Positions 34,794-43,820 of a DNA stretch of 52,182 bases are shown in pieces. The position numbers were made by a program, and so were the translations under genes. Each line of letters begins with the position of its first letter. Positions within the stretch are counted from its first letter, which is position 1. The notes beneath the pieces are model-generated. The model did not search any database, was not told the DNA's origin, and was given only the letters and a program-made list of their open reading frames with translations. Origin of the DNA: Thiobacillus sp. UBA3361 (GTDB lineage: Bacteria; Pseudomonadota; Gammaproteobacteria; Burkholderiales; Thiobacillaceae); contig DEQR01000021.1 in assembly GCA_002360535.1 (NCBI GenBank), forward strand, positions 1-52,182. Direction: 5' to 3'.

Positions 34794-36626
34794 TTACCGT
34801 GAGTTTGCCTGCGCCGCGATCGATTCCTCCGTTGTTGTCTTTTCCTCACGCAATTGCAGGCGCCACATGGCGGCGTAGCGCCCGTCCAGGGCCAGCAGAG
34901 CGTCGTGGCGGCCGCGCTCGACGATGCGCCCGGCGTCCATCACTAGGATCTCGTCCGCGTCCACCACCGTGGACAGCCGGTGGGCGATGACCAGGGTGGT
35001 GCGGTCTTCCGAGATGCGCCGCAGTTCGGCCTGGATGGCCTGCTCGGTGCCCGAATCCAGGGACGAGGTGGCCTCGTCGAACACCAGGATGGGTGGGTTC
35101 TTGAGGATGGCGCGGGCGATGGCCACGCGCTGCTTCTCACCGCCGGAGAGCTTCAGGCCGCGCTCGCCCACCACCGTGTCGTAGCCGTCCGGCAGGGTCT
35201 CGATGAAGCGGTCCAGGTGGGCGGCGCGGGCCGCTTCCAGCACCGCTTCCCGGGAGGCATCGGGGTCGCCGTAGGCCAGGTTGTGGTACAGGCTGTCGTT
35301 GAACAGCACCGTGTCCTGGGGGACCATGCCGATGGCCGTGCGCAGGGATTTCTGGGTGACGCGGGCGATGTCCTGGCCATCGATGCGGATGCTGCCCGCC
35401 GACAGGTCGTAGAAGCGGAACAGCAGCCGGGACAGGGTCGATTTGCCGGCGCCGCTGGCGCCCACCACGGCCACCTTGCGGCCCGCCGGGATGGTGAAGC
35501 TCACGTCCCGGAGGATGGGCCGGCGTGGGTCATAGGCGAAGCCCACCCCGTCGAACACCACCTCGCCGCGTTCCACCCGGAGCGGCATGGCGTTCGGCGC
35601 GTCGCGGACGTCCGGCGGCCGTTGCAGCAGGCCGAACAGTTTCTCCATGTCGGTGAGCGCGTTGCGGATCTCCCGATAGACGGTGCCCAGGAAGTTCAGC
35701 GGGATGAACAGCTGCAGCAGGTAGGCGTTGACCAGTACCAGGTCGCCGAGGGTCATGCGCTTGTCAACCACGCCCTGGGTGGCCAGGGCCATCATGGCCG
35801 TCACGCCCAGGGCGATGATGGCCGCCTGGCCGCCGTTGAGCAGGGCCAGGGAGATCTCGCTCCTCACCGCGGCTTCCTCGGCCCGGCTCAGGTCGGCCTT
35901 CAGCCGCTCGGCCTCATAGTCCTCGTTGTTGAAATATTTCACCGTCTCGTAGTTGAGCAGGCTGTCAACGGCGCGGGCGTTGGCGGCGGTGTCGGTCTCG
36001 TTCATGGCCCGGCGGTGCTGCAGGCGCCAGTTGGTGATGGCCACCGTGAAGCCGATATAGACCGCCAGGGTGATCAGAGTGATGCCGCCGAACCAGGGGT
36101 CGTACTTGGCGAACAGCACCCCGGCCACCATCAGGATCTCCAGCAGGGTGGGGCCGATGTTGAACAGGGAGAAGTTGATCAGGAAGCGGATCGAGCGCGC
36201 GCCCCGTTCGATGTCCGACGCGAGCCCCCCAGTGCGCCGCTCCAGGTGGTAGCGCAGGGATTGGGCGTGCAGGTGGCGGAACACGTCGTGAATGACGCCC
36301 CGCATGGCCCGTTGCAGCACCCGGGCGAACAGGGCGTCGCGCAGCTCGGTGAAGGCGGTGTTGCCGAAGCGCAGCAGGCCGTAGAGGAGCACCAGCAGCA
36401 GGGGCAGGGTGAGGGACAGGTCGGGGTGCTGCAACCCATCGACGATGTCCTTGAGCACCAGGGGCACCGCGACGTTGGCCAGTTTGGCGCAGATCAGCAA
36501 CAGCATGGCCCCCACCACCCGGCCCTTGTATTGCCAAACGTATGGGAAGAGCTTGAGGGCGGCGCGCCATTGCGGCAGGGCGCCGGCGGCTGCCGCGGTG
36601 GACGGCGGGGGGGAGAAATCGCGCAT
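34794..36626 (-). CDS. Atm1/HMT1-type ABC exporter (fused membrane and ATPase domains)
   Basis: 610 residues. Six membrane helices (about 35-320) including the Atm1-family NYETVKYFNNE (225-235), then the ATPase: Walker A GASGAGKST, Q-loop GMVPQDTVLFND, signature LSGGEKQRVAIARAIL, Walker B ILVFDEATSSLD and H-loop IAHRLST. Bacterial Atm1-like exporters move glutathione-based or metal-thiol compounds out of the cytoplasm and help heavy-metal tolerance. A weak RBS precedes ATG 36626. It follows the c-di-GMP protein gene by 62 nt on the same strand. Confidence 0.92.
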   Translation of the reverse strand: MRDFSPPPSTAAAAGALPQWRAALKLFPYVWQYKGRVVGAMLLLICAKLANVAVPLVLKDIVDGLQHPDLSLTLPLLLVLLYGLLRFGNTAFTELRDALFARVLQRAMRGVIHDVFRHLHAQSLRYHLERRTGGLASDIERGARSIRFLINFSLFNIGPTLLEILMVAGVLFAKYDPWFGGITLITLAVYIGFTVAITNWRLQHRRAMNETDTAANARAVDSLLNYETVKYFNNEDYEAERLKADLSRAEEAAVRSEISLALLNGGQAAIIALGVTAMMALATQGVVDKRMTLGDLVLVNAYLLQLFIPLNFLGTVYREIRNALTDMEKLFGLLQRPPDVRDAPNAMPLRVERGEVVFDGVGFAYDPRRPILRDVSFTIPAGRKVAVVGASGAGKSTLSRLLFRFYDLSAGSIRIDGQDIARVTQKSLRTAIGMVPQDTVLFNDSLYHNLAYGDPDASREAVLEAARAAHLDRFIETLPDGYDTVVGERGLKLSGGEKQRVAIARAILKNPPILVFDEATSSLDSGTEQAIQAELRRISEDRTTLVIAHRLSTVVDADEILVMDAGRIVERGRHDALLALDGRYAAMWRLQLREEKTTTEESIAAQANSR

Positions 36627-36688
36627 GGGCCAAGTAAACCCGCACCGGCGGGATCAGGCAACCACCCGGGCGAGGGATGGCGAACGGA

Positions 36689-38827
36689 TCAGTGCAGCGG
36701 CTGGAGCTTGAGCAGGTCGGTGGCGTCTTCCGCGCTGACCGCCTGGCTGTACAGGTAGCCCTGGTAGGCGTTGCAGCCCACCTGGCGCAGGTAGGTGAGC
36801 TGGTCTTCCGTCTCCACGCCCTCGGCGACGATGTTCAGCTTCAGGCCCTTGGCCATGGCGGCGATGCCCGCCACGATGCTGGAGCCGTTGGCCTGGATGC
36901 TCAGGTCATGGACGAAGCTGCGGTCGATCTTCAGGGTGTGCACCGGCAGCTTCTTGAGGTAGGACAGGGAGGAGTAGCCGGTGCCGAAGTCGTCGATGGA
37001 AATTTCCACCCCCAGGGCCGAGATCTGTTTGAGCTTGTGGATGGAGCCATCCATGTCGCGCATCAGGGTGCTCTCGGTGATCTCGATGTCCAACTGCCCG
37101 CCGTTCAGGCTGTTGGCGCGCATGGCATCGTGGAAGTGTTCGACGAAATGCGGGTGCTCGATCTGCCGGGCGGACAGGTTGATGGCCAGGGAGCCGGTGG
37201 GCAGGGCCATCTGCATCCAGTGGCTGGCCTGCTGGAAGGCCGATTGCAGCACCCATTCGCTGATCGGGGCGATGAGGCCGGATTCCTCGGCGATGGGGAT
37301 GAACTCGCCGGGCGACACCATGCCCCGCTTCGGATGGCGCCAGCGCACCAGGGCCTCCATGCCGACGATGAGGCCGCTCATGATGTCCACCTGGGGCTGG
37401 TAATAGACCTCGAACTCGTTGCGCTGCAAGGCGCGGCGCAGGTCGTTTTCCACCGCCAGGCGGCCGTCCAGGGTGAGATTCTGCTGCGGGTCGTAGAAGC
37501 GGTAGTCGTTGCGGCCGTTGTCCTTGGCGGCATACATGGCGATGTCGGCATGTTTGATCAGCACCTCGATGGTGTCGCCGTCCTCCGGATAAACGGAAAT
37601 GCCAATGCTGGCGCTGATGAACAGTTCGTGCTGGTCGATGCGGAAAGGCGCCTTCAGGGCGGCGAGGATCTTCTCGGCGATGTGGCTGGCGGCCTCGCGG
37701 GTGCGGATGTGCGGCAGCAGCAGCATGAATTCGTCGCCGCCGATGCGCGCCAGGGTGTCGCCCTCCCGCAGGCAGCCGCGCAGGCGGTGGCTAACCGCCT
37801 GGAGCAGTTCGTCGCCCACCAGGTGGCCCAGGGTGTCGTTGATGGTCTTGAAGCGGTCCAGGTCCAGGAACATGACCGCCAGGATCAGACTGTGCCGGCG
37901 GGCGTTGGCCATGGCCTGGGTGAGACGGTCCTTGAACAGGGCCCGGTTGGGCAATCCGGTCAGCAGGTCGTGGTAGGCCTGGAATGTGATGGTGGCCTCG
38001 GCCCGTTTGCGGTCTGAGATGTCCCGCGCCACGCCGTAGGTCCCCTGGAACAGGCCGGTCTGGCCTTCCTGGGGCTGGTAGATGCCGGTGGCGTTCAGTT
38101 CCACGCTGACGAAGGACGGTTCGTCGTCGGGCGAGATGCCGTCCGCGCGCCGCTTGAAGCGCAGTTCCAGGTTCTGGGTAGCCCGCTCGCCGGTGCGCCG
38201 TTCGTTCATGTGGTAGTGGGCGACCTCCAGGTCGTTGCCGTGCACCAGCATCTGCCACGGCTGCCCCAGCAGCTCCGCCCGGCTATAGCCCAGCAGCCGC
38301 TCGGCGCTGTTGTTCAGATAGTTGAAGCAGCCAGCGCTGTCCAGGGTGAAGATGATGTCCGGCGAGTTGTTGACCAGGAAGCGGTGCCATTGCTCGGACT
38401 GGGCGAGCTGCTCGCGCATGCGCAGGTTGGATTCGCGCAGGCCGATTTCCTGGCTGGCGTTGCGGATGGATTTGATCAGTTCCTCGGGCTCGTAGGGCTT
38501 GCGCAGATAGTCGTAGGCCCCCAGGCGCAGGGCATCGACGGCCGACTCCAGGGTGGCGTCGCCGCTCATGACGATCACCAGGGTATCGGTGTGGCGCGCG
38601 GCGATGTGCTTCAGGATGTCCAGGCCGGAGGCGTCGGGCAGGCGCAGGTCGAGCAGCACCACTTGGAATTCGCGCGCCTTGAGTTGGGCATAGGCCTGCT
38701 TGCCGGTGGCCGCCCCTTCCACCCGGTGCCGGTAATGGCTGAGCAGCAGGCGGGTGCTTTCCAGATAGCGTGGCTCGTCCTCGATGATCAGAATGTCGAG
38801 CGGAGGCTGTTCCTGAACGGTCGTCAT
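36689..38827 (-). CDS. Response regulator with PAS, GGDEF and EAL domains (c-di-GMP turnover)
   Basis: 712 residues. Receiver domain 10-125 (phospho-acceptor D60 in LLDLRLPD, K110 in RKPYE), PAS about 145-275, GGDEF about 280-445 with intact GGDEF at 363-367 and the inhibitory RxxD (354-357, REGD) five residues ahead, EAL about 460-705 with EAL at 491-493 and DDFGTGYSSLSYL. Both catalytic sites look complete, so it could make and break c-di-GMP, depending on phosphorylation and the PAS ligand. It lies 46 nt downstream of the histidine kinase gene, its likely partner. Confidence 0.94.
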   Translation of the reverse strand: MTTVQEQPPLDILIIEDEPRYLESTRLLLSHYRHRVEGAATGKQAYAQLKAREFQVVLLDLRLPDASGLDILKHIAARHTDTLVIVMSGDATLESAVDALRLGAYDYLRKPYEPEELIKSIRNASQEIGLRESNLRMREQLAQSEQWHRFLVNNSPDIIFTLDSAGCFNYLNNSAERLLGYSRAELLGQPWQMLVHGNDLEVAHYHMNERRTGERATQNLELRFKRRADGISPDDEPSFVSVELNATGIYQPQEGQTGLFQGTYGVARDISDRKRAEATITFQAYHDLLTGLPNRALFKDRLTQAMANARRHSLILAVMFLDLDRFKTINDTLGHLVGDELLQAVSHRLRGCLREGDTLARIGGDEFMLLLPHIRTREAASHIAEKILAALKAPFRIDQHELFISASIGISVYPEDGDTIEVLIKHADIAMYAAKDNGRNDYRFYDPQQNLTLDGRLAVENDLRRALQRNEFEVYYQPQVDIMSGLIVGMEALVRWRHPKRGMVSPGEFIPIAEESGLIAPISEWVLQSAFQQASHWMQMALPTGSLAINLSARQIEHPHFVEHFHDAMRANSLNGGQLDIEITESTLMRDMDGSIHKLKQISALGVEISIDDFGTGYSSLSYLKKLPVHTLKIDRSFVHDLSIQANGSSIVAGIAAMAKGLKLNIVAEGVETEDQLTYLRQVGCNAYQGYLYSQAVSAEDATDLLKLQPLH

Positions 38828-38873
38828 GGTCCTGTGTACCGCGGTCTCGTGTGTCAGGTCAGGGGAGTAACCA

Positions 38874-40742
38874 TCAGGTCAGGGGCAGCAGCACCTGGAA
38901 GGTGGTCAGACCATTATAGCTGCGGCAATTTACATCGGCATTTAACTCCAATGCCAGGGATTTGACGATGGACAGGCCCAGCCCGGCATGGCCGTTCCCC
39001 TTGTCGCTTTCCTGCGGATCGAACAGCCGGGCCAGCACGTCCGGGCGCATGGGGTGGCCGCTGTTGGTGATCAGCACCTCCAGGTGGCTGTCCTTGCGCA
39101 TGCCCACGACCCGGTGCGTTTCCAGGGTCACCGTGGCGGCCGGGGGCGAGGCCTCGATGGCGTTCAGCAGCAGATTCAGCAGGAGTTGTTTGGCCCGGTC
39201 GCGGTCGATGCTCAGGGCCGGCAGGTCCGGATCCAGGCGGGTGTCCAGATGCACCTGCTTGTGGGCCATCATGCCCGGCTCTGAGACCCTGATCAGTTCT
39301 TCCAGCAGCGCATTCAGATCGATTTCCTGGCTGGGGGAAACGGCTGAAGGGCTCGCGCCCACCAGCTGCCAGGTGATGCGTGCGACCCGGTCGAGTTCTT
39401 CGTGGATGATGCGTAATTCCTCGTCGATGGCCGGGTTTTCGCCCAGCTTCACCCGCAGGATGGCCATGTAGTTCTTGATGATGCCGAGTGGGTTGTTGAT
39501 CTCGTGCACCACCCGGCGCGCCAGGGCATGCCAGTTCTCGCCGGCCGCAGCGTCATGCTCGGCTGCGGCCTGCCGAGGCATGGCCAGGGCCAGCAGCCTG
39601 GCCAGGTAGGGGGTGTCGCCGGTCAGGCCGCGCAGGCGTTCCCGATCCGTGAACGCCAGCAGGATGCGGCGCGGCCCGCCAGCAGGGGTGGGTACGGCCA
39701 GCATGGCCTCCGCCCGGGCCCAATGCAGCAGTTGCTTGTCCAATACGCTGCTCGCCCGCCCGGCATCTTCCAGGAACAGGGGCACCCCTTCGCGCAGGGC
39801 TTGCGCGGCCAGGTGCCCGCCCTGGGCGCGCAGGGCCAGATCGGGCTCGCTGCCTTTGCCCAGGTTGGTCACGCCCAGTCTCGATTCGTCCTGGTCCGGT
39901 TCAAGCAACAGGGCGTGATGCAGTCCGAACATCAGGCGCAGATGGTCGGACAGCTGGTCGAGAAGCCGGGTCCGGGGTCCCGCCGGCACGTGGCTGCATC
40001 CTTCCACGAAGGCGTAAAGGCTCAGGTCGCGAACCAGGCGCTCGGTCCCGTAGCCGTTTCCCGCTGCCGGTGGCTCGCTGAGTAGGGTCTCGTCGCGCAG
40101 CCTTTCGATCAGGGCGGAGGGGAGTCCCGTCAGCCGGCCGGCATCTTCGACGGCGCGGAATTCCGGTCCGTACAGCAAGGTATGGGCGGCGGCCGCGATG
40201 CGCACCAGGGTGGCCGCATCATCCAGGGTGTCCGTGGGCAGGTGCTGATAGCGCAGGGCGTCACCGAGAAAACTGTCATAGCCCCAGGCATCCACCCGGT
40301 CGGCGAGCCGTTCGACGGATGAAATCTCAGACAACTGTGTCGGGTTGTACAACAACCCGGTCAGTCCGGCTTCGTGGGGACGGGGGTAAAACAGCGCCTC
40401 GGCCAGGCCCGTGGCCATGCGGGCGGCGATGTGTGCCTGGCGCAGGCCCTGGGGGTCGGGCTGACCGGCCGCCGGGTCGCGTAAGTGCTCGCGCAGGGTT
40501 TCCATCAGCAGGCTTTTCAACAGGGGCGCGCCCAGTTCGGTCAGGCAGCTGGCCAGGGTGGGCAGCTCCGAGGCCCCCTGGCCGGGCAGCTGGCTGTGCC
40601 GCTCCAGGATGATGAATGTGAGCCCCGGATCGCGTGCGATGACCCCTTCCGCCTCCTCGGGCAGTTCCCGCACCCCGGCCAGCAGCATCAGCATGCGGCT
40701 CAGGGTTTCGTTCAGGACGTGGGGCCAGCCGGTGTCATTCAT
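38874..40742 (-). CDS. Sensor histidine kinase with N-terminal HDOD-like and GAF-like regions
   Basis: 622 residues, no membrane segment. The N-terminal 220 residues resemble an HDOD domain (LPTLASCLTELGAPLLKSLL; AARMATGLAEAL; LLYNPTQL), the middle (about 235-390) a GAF-like sensor, then the dimerisation helix with H413 (ARRVVHEINNPLGIIKNYM) and an HATPase (LLLNLLLNAIEASPP, GHAGLGLSIVKSLALEL). A cytoplasmic kinase that should phosphorylate the downstream REC-PAS-GGDEF-EAL protein. HDOD-kinase fusions are found in motility and signalling control in beta/gammaproteobacteria. Confidence 0.88.
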   Translation of the reverse strand: MNDTGWPHVLNETLSRMLMLLAGVRELPEEAEGVIARDPGLTFIILERHSQLPGQGASELPTLASCLTELGAPLLKSLLMETLREHLRDPAAGQPDPQGLRQAHIAARMATGLAEALFYPRPHEAGLTGLLYNPTQLSEISSVERLADRVDAWGYDSFLGDALRYQHLPTDTLDDAATLVRIAAAAHTLLYGPEFRAVEDAGRLTGLPSALIERLRDETLLSEPPAAGNGYGTERLVRDLSLYAFVEGCSHVPAGPRTRLLDQLSDHLRLMFGLHHALLLEPDQDESRLGVTNLGKGSEPDLALRAQGGHLAAQALREGVPLFLEDAGRASSVLDKQLLHWARAEAMLAVPTPAGGPRRILLAFTDRERLRGLTGDTPYLARLLALAMPRQAAAEHDAAAGENWHALARRVVHEINNPLGIIKNYMAILRVKLGENPAIDEELRIIHEELDRVARITWQLVGASPSAVSPSQEIDLNALLEELIRVSEPGMMAHKQVHLDTRLDPDLPALSIDRDRAKQLLLNLLLNAIEASPPAATVTLETHRVVGMRKDSHLEVLITNSGHPMRPDVLARLFDPQESDKGNGHAGLGLSIVKSLALELNADVNCRSYNGLTTFQVLLPLT

Positions 40743-40935
40743 GGACGGGGTATGGGGCGGTGGGCTCGCGGGTGAGTTTCAGGTATGGCCTCAGTCTCAA
40801 AGCAATAGCCATGCCATGTTTCCAAGCAGGCATTTCGACTATCGCCGAGGACGGTTGCGGACAGTCTGTGTAAAAAAAACCGACCGAATTCGGGTTGCCA
40901 GTCGCGGGGACGAAAGGGAAGGCTGATCGCGTTCC

Positions 40936-41538
40936 CTACTCCGACCGGTAGTCGGGATCTGTCCGTTCCTCTTCGCGCTGTTCGGACTCCGTTTCCCGCA
41001 GCAGCCGGAACAACTGACGGCTTGCCTTGGGAGGCTTGCCCTCCGCCTGTTCGCGGCGGGCGTTGCGGATGAGTTGCCGCAGTTGCTGGACATCGCTTTC
41101 CGGATGCCGATCCAGCCAAAGGACCAATGCCTGGTCATCCTCCAGCAGGTGCGAGCGCCAGCGCTCCAGGGCATGGAATTCGGCCTTGGCGGTGGCGGAT
41201 TCGCCGCGCAGGCGGGCCAACTGTTCGGCGATGTGTTCCGTGTCCAGGTCGCGCATGAGCCTGCCGATGTACTGCAACTGCCGGCGATGGGCGCCATGCT
41301 GCCGAAAGCGTTTTGCGTCCAGAACCGCGGCGAGCAATGCATCCGGAAGGTCCAGGCGTCCGAGGGCATCCTGGGACAGGGACACCAATTCGGTCCCTAG
41401 GGCCTGCAACGCCAGCATGGCCTTCTTGAGGCTGGTTTTGCTGGCGGCGGGTTCCGGGGCGGTTTCCAGGTTCGTGTCCTGCTCTTCGCCCGCATCCCGG
41501 ATCGGCTCGTCATCGCCGGGGTGTTTACGGTTTCTCAT
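40936..41538 (-). CDS. darP: Ribosome biogenesis factor DarP/YjgA (DUF615)
   Basis: 200 residues. The family core is clear: SLKKAMLALQALGTELVSLS, LPDALLAAVLDAKRFRQHGA, HRRQLQYIGRLMRDLD and SHLLEDDQALVLWLDRHPE. In Escherichia coli it associates with late 50S precursors and helps mature the peptidyl transferase centre. The N-terminal 35 residues are an acidic extension. It is divergent from pmbA as in many proteobacteria, which supports both calls. Confidence 0.93.
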   Translation of the reverse strand: MRNRKHPGDDEPIRDAGEEQDTNLETAPEPAASKTSLKKAMLALQALGTELVSLSQDALGRLDLPDALLAAVLDAKRFRQHGAHRRQLQYIGRLMRDLDTEHIAEQLARLRGESATAKAEFHALERWRSHLLEDDQALVLWLDRHPESDVQQLRQLIRNARREQAEGKPPKASRQLFRLLRETESEQREEERTDPDYRSE

Positions 41539-41928
41539 GGGTGGGCCTGATCAAGGGGGGAAGCGCGGCCGCCGAACGACACCACCGGGTGAGGCCGGGA
41601 AGCGCTCGACAAGCACGAGGAGGCATGGATCGGCCTCCACCGCACGGCGGGTGGCACGGATGACTGAGCATGGCGCTGCGGGTCAGGTGGGGGAGATGGG
41701 CCCGTGCGGGCGGGGTCCGCGCCGTAAAGCTCGGTGCATGGTCGTTCCTCGAAATCCTGGTCTGGACCGCCGTTGTGGACGGGGCCGGGCTGCGTCCTGG
41801 TCGAGGCGCATGCCCGTGGCGGCCGCGTTCGCCGGCGATCTTGTATGGGTTCGGGGCGATTATAGAGGTTGGCCGGGTCCGGCGGCCATAGAGTAGAGTT
41901 GCACCTATTTGGCTGGAGAGAACGGACC
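41539..41928. promoter_or_regulatory. Divergent intergenic region between darP and pmbA
   Basis: 390 nt holding promoters for both genes but no convincing small gene; the open frames here lack RBS and family likeness. On the plus strand a possible -10 TATAGA is at 41861-41866, but no good -35 lies at the right spacing. Nothing else was recognised. Confidence 0.35.
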
Positions 41929-43272
41929 GTGTCGGAGCAGCAATTCAACTATTCCCAGGCCGAATTGGCCGATCTGTGCGGCCGGGTACTTGGCCTGGCT
42001 CGCGCCGGCGGCGCCAGCGCGGCGGAGACCGAGGTGTCGGAGGGCTTCGGCCAGAACGTCAGCGTGCGCAAGGGCGAGGTGGAGACCATCGAGTTCAACC
42101 GCGACAAGGGCGTGGGGGTCACCGTGTTCGTGGGCCAGCGTCGGGGCCATGCCTCCAGCTCCGATTTTTCCGACGATGCCCTGCGCCGGGCGGTGGACAA
42201 GGCCCTGGCCATCGCCCGCTATACCGCCGAGGACGATTGCGCCGGCCTGGCCGACGCGGAGTTGATGGCCGCGCCCGGCTTTTCCGACCTGTCCCTGCAT
42301 CACGGCTGGGACCTGTCCGTGGACCAGGCGGTGGAACTGGCCCGGGGCTGCGAGGCCGCCGCCCTGGCGGTGGACCCGCGCATCCAGAACAGCGAGGGGG
42401 CCACGGTCAGCCGCCAGGAATCCCAGTTCGTCTATGCCAACAGCCACGGCTTCTGCGCCGGCTACCCCACCTCGCGGCACAGCGTCTCCTGCGCGGTCAT
42501 TGCTGAAGAGGATGGGGCCATGCAGCGGGATTACTGGTACACCACGGCGCGCGCGGCAGCGGACCTGGACCCCGCCGATGCGGTGGGGCGGCGGGCCGGC
42601 GAGCGCACCGTGCGCCGCCTGGGCGCCCGCCGCCTGGACAGCCGCCAGTGTCCAGTGCTGTTCGAGGCGCCCGTCGCCACCGGCCTGATCGCCAGCTTCG
42701 TGTCGGCGGTGTCCGGCGGCCACCTGTACCGCAAGTCCAGCTTCCTGCTGGACAGCCTCGGCCAGCGGATATTTCCCGTGTTCCTACAGGTGCAGGAAAG
42801 GCCCTTCCTCGAAAAGGGCCTGGCCAGCGCCCCGTTCGACTCGGAAGGGGTGGCCACCCATGAGCGCGACGTGGTTGCCGACGGGGTGCTGCAAGGCTAT
42901 TTCCTGTCCGCCTACAGCGCCCGCAAGCTGGGCATGAAGAGCACCGGCAACGCGGGCGGCAACCACAACCTGATCGTGCCCTCCACGGGGGAGGACTTCG
43001 CCGGCCTGCTGCATCGAATGGGCACCGGCCTGCTGGTCACCGAGATGCTGGGCCACGGGACCAACATGGTCACCGGTGACTATTCGCGGGGCGCCGCCGG
43101 CTTCTGGGTGGAAAACGGCGAGATCGCCTACCCGGTGGAAGAGATCACCATCGCCGGCAACCTGCGCGATATGTTCCTGGGCATCCAAGCGGTGGGCAGC
43201 GACATGGAGACGCGTGGCTCGCGACGGGTCGGTTCCATCCTGGTGGATCGCATGACCCTGGCCGGCACCTGA
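41929..43272 (+). CDS. pmbA: Metalloprotease PmbA/TldE family
   Basis: 447 residues of the U62 peptidase family, partner of TldD in unfolding-type proteolysis of small peptides (microcin B17 maturation, CcdA degradation). Recognised by VSVRKGEVETIEFNRDKGVG-like NVSVRKGEVETIEF, RHSVSCAVIAEED, VLFEAPVATGLIASFVSAVSG, STGNAGGNHNLIV, LVTEMLGHGTNMVTGDYSRG and GFWVENGEIAYPVEEITIAG. PmbA itself lacks the TldD HExxH. GTG 41929 has GGAG upstream; longer starts lack RBS. The TRAP permease gene follows with TGATG overlap, an unusual operon partner. Confidence 0.93.
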   Translation: MSEQQFNYSQAELADLCGRVLGLARAGGASAAETEVSEGFGQNVSVRKGEVETIEFNRDKGVGVTVFVGQRRGHASSSDFSDDALRRAVDKALAIARYTAEDDCAGLADAELMAAPGFSDLSLHHGWDLSVDQAVELARGCEAAALAVDPRIQNSEGATVSRQESQFVYANSHGFCAGYPTSRHSVSCAVIAEEDGAMQRDYWYTTARAAADLDPADAVGRRAGERTVRRLGARRLDSRQCPVLFEAPVATGLIASFVSAVSGGHLYRKSSFLLDSLGQRIFPVFLQVQERPFLEKGLASAPFDSEGVATHERDVVADGVLQGYFLSAYSARKLGMKSTGNAGGNHNLIVPSTGEDFAGLLHRMGTGLLVTEMLGHGTNMVTGDYSRGAAGFWVENGEIAYPVEEITIAGNLRDMFLGIQAVGSDMETRGSRRVGSILVDRMTLAGT

Positions 43273-43820
43273 TGCGCGGCCTGCTCGTCCTTTCCGGCGC
43301 CATCGACGCCCTGAACGAGCGGGTCGGCCGTGGGGCACTCTGGCTGGTGCTGGCGGCTGTCCTCATCTCCGCCGGCAACGCCCTCGCCCGTTACGGCCTG
43401 AACATGAGTTCCAACGCCTGGCTGGAGATCCAGTGGTACCTGTTCGCTCTGATCTTCCTGCTTGGCGCGGGTTACACCCTGAAGCACAACGGCCATGTAC
43501 GCATCGACATCCTCTATGGCCGGTTTTCCCCGCGCGCCCAGGCGCTCATCGACCTGCTCGGCGGCTTGCTGTTCCTGTTGCCCATGGCCGGGCTGATCGG
43601 CTGGCTAGGGTGGAGCGGGGTGGTGGAGTCCTACGTCCGCGGCGAGATGTCGCCCGACGCCGGCGGCCTGATCCGCTGGCCGGCCCGGCTGGCCATCCCG
43701 GTGGGCTTCGCCCTGCTGTTCTCGCAGGGGGTGTCGGAGGTCATCAAGCGGCTGGCGCAGTTGACCGGCCATGCACCCTTCCCGAGTGAAAGGGCCGAGC
43801 AGACGGAGGAGCCGGTCTGA
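43272..43820 (+). CDS. TRAP transporter small permease (DctQ type)
   Basis: 182 residues with four helices (about 15-35, 48-68, 85-107 and 133-155), the 4-TM small subunit of a tripartite ATP-independent periplasmic transporter; the WLEIQWYLFALIFLLGAGY stretch is typical. Start overlaps the pmbA stop (TGATG), and the stop overlaps the large permease start (TGATG). Substrate-binding protein is encoded 3.2 kb away on the other strand (46972-48090). Confidence 0.92.
   Translation: MRGLLVLSGAIDALNERVGRGALWLVLAAVLISAGNALARYGLNMSSNAWLEIQWYLFALIFLLGAGYTLKHNGHVRIDILYGRFSPRAQALIDLLGGLLFLLPMAGLIGWLGWSGVVESYVRGEMSPDAGGLIRWPARLAIPVGFALLFSQGVSEVIKRLAQLTGHAPFPSERAEQTEEPV

Noticed and set aside
34980..36758. 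592-codon plus-strand frame over the Atm1-type exporter
   Set aside because: Shadow; no domain in the translation, while the minus strand has complete ABC motifs.
41535..41948. 137-codon minus-strand ORF between darP and pmbA
   Set aside because: Arg/Pro-rich translation, no RBS, overlaps the pmbA start; looks like noise in a promoter region.
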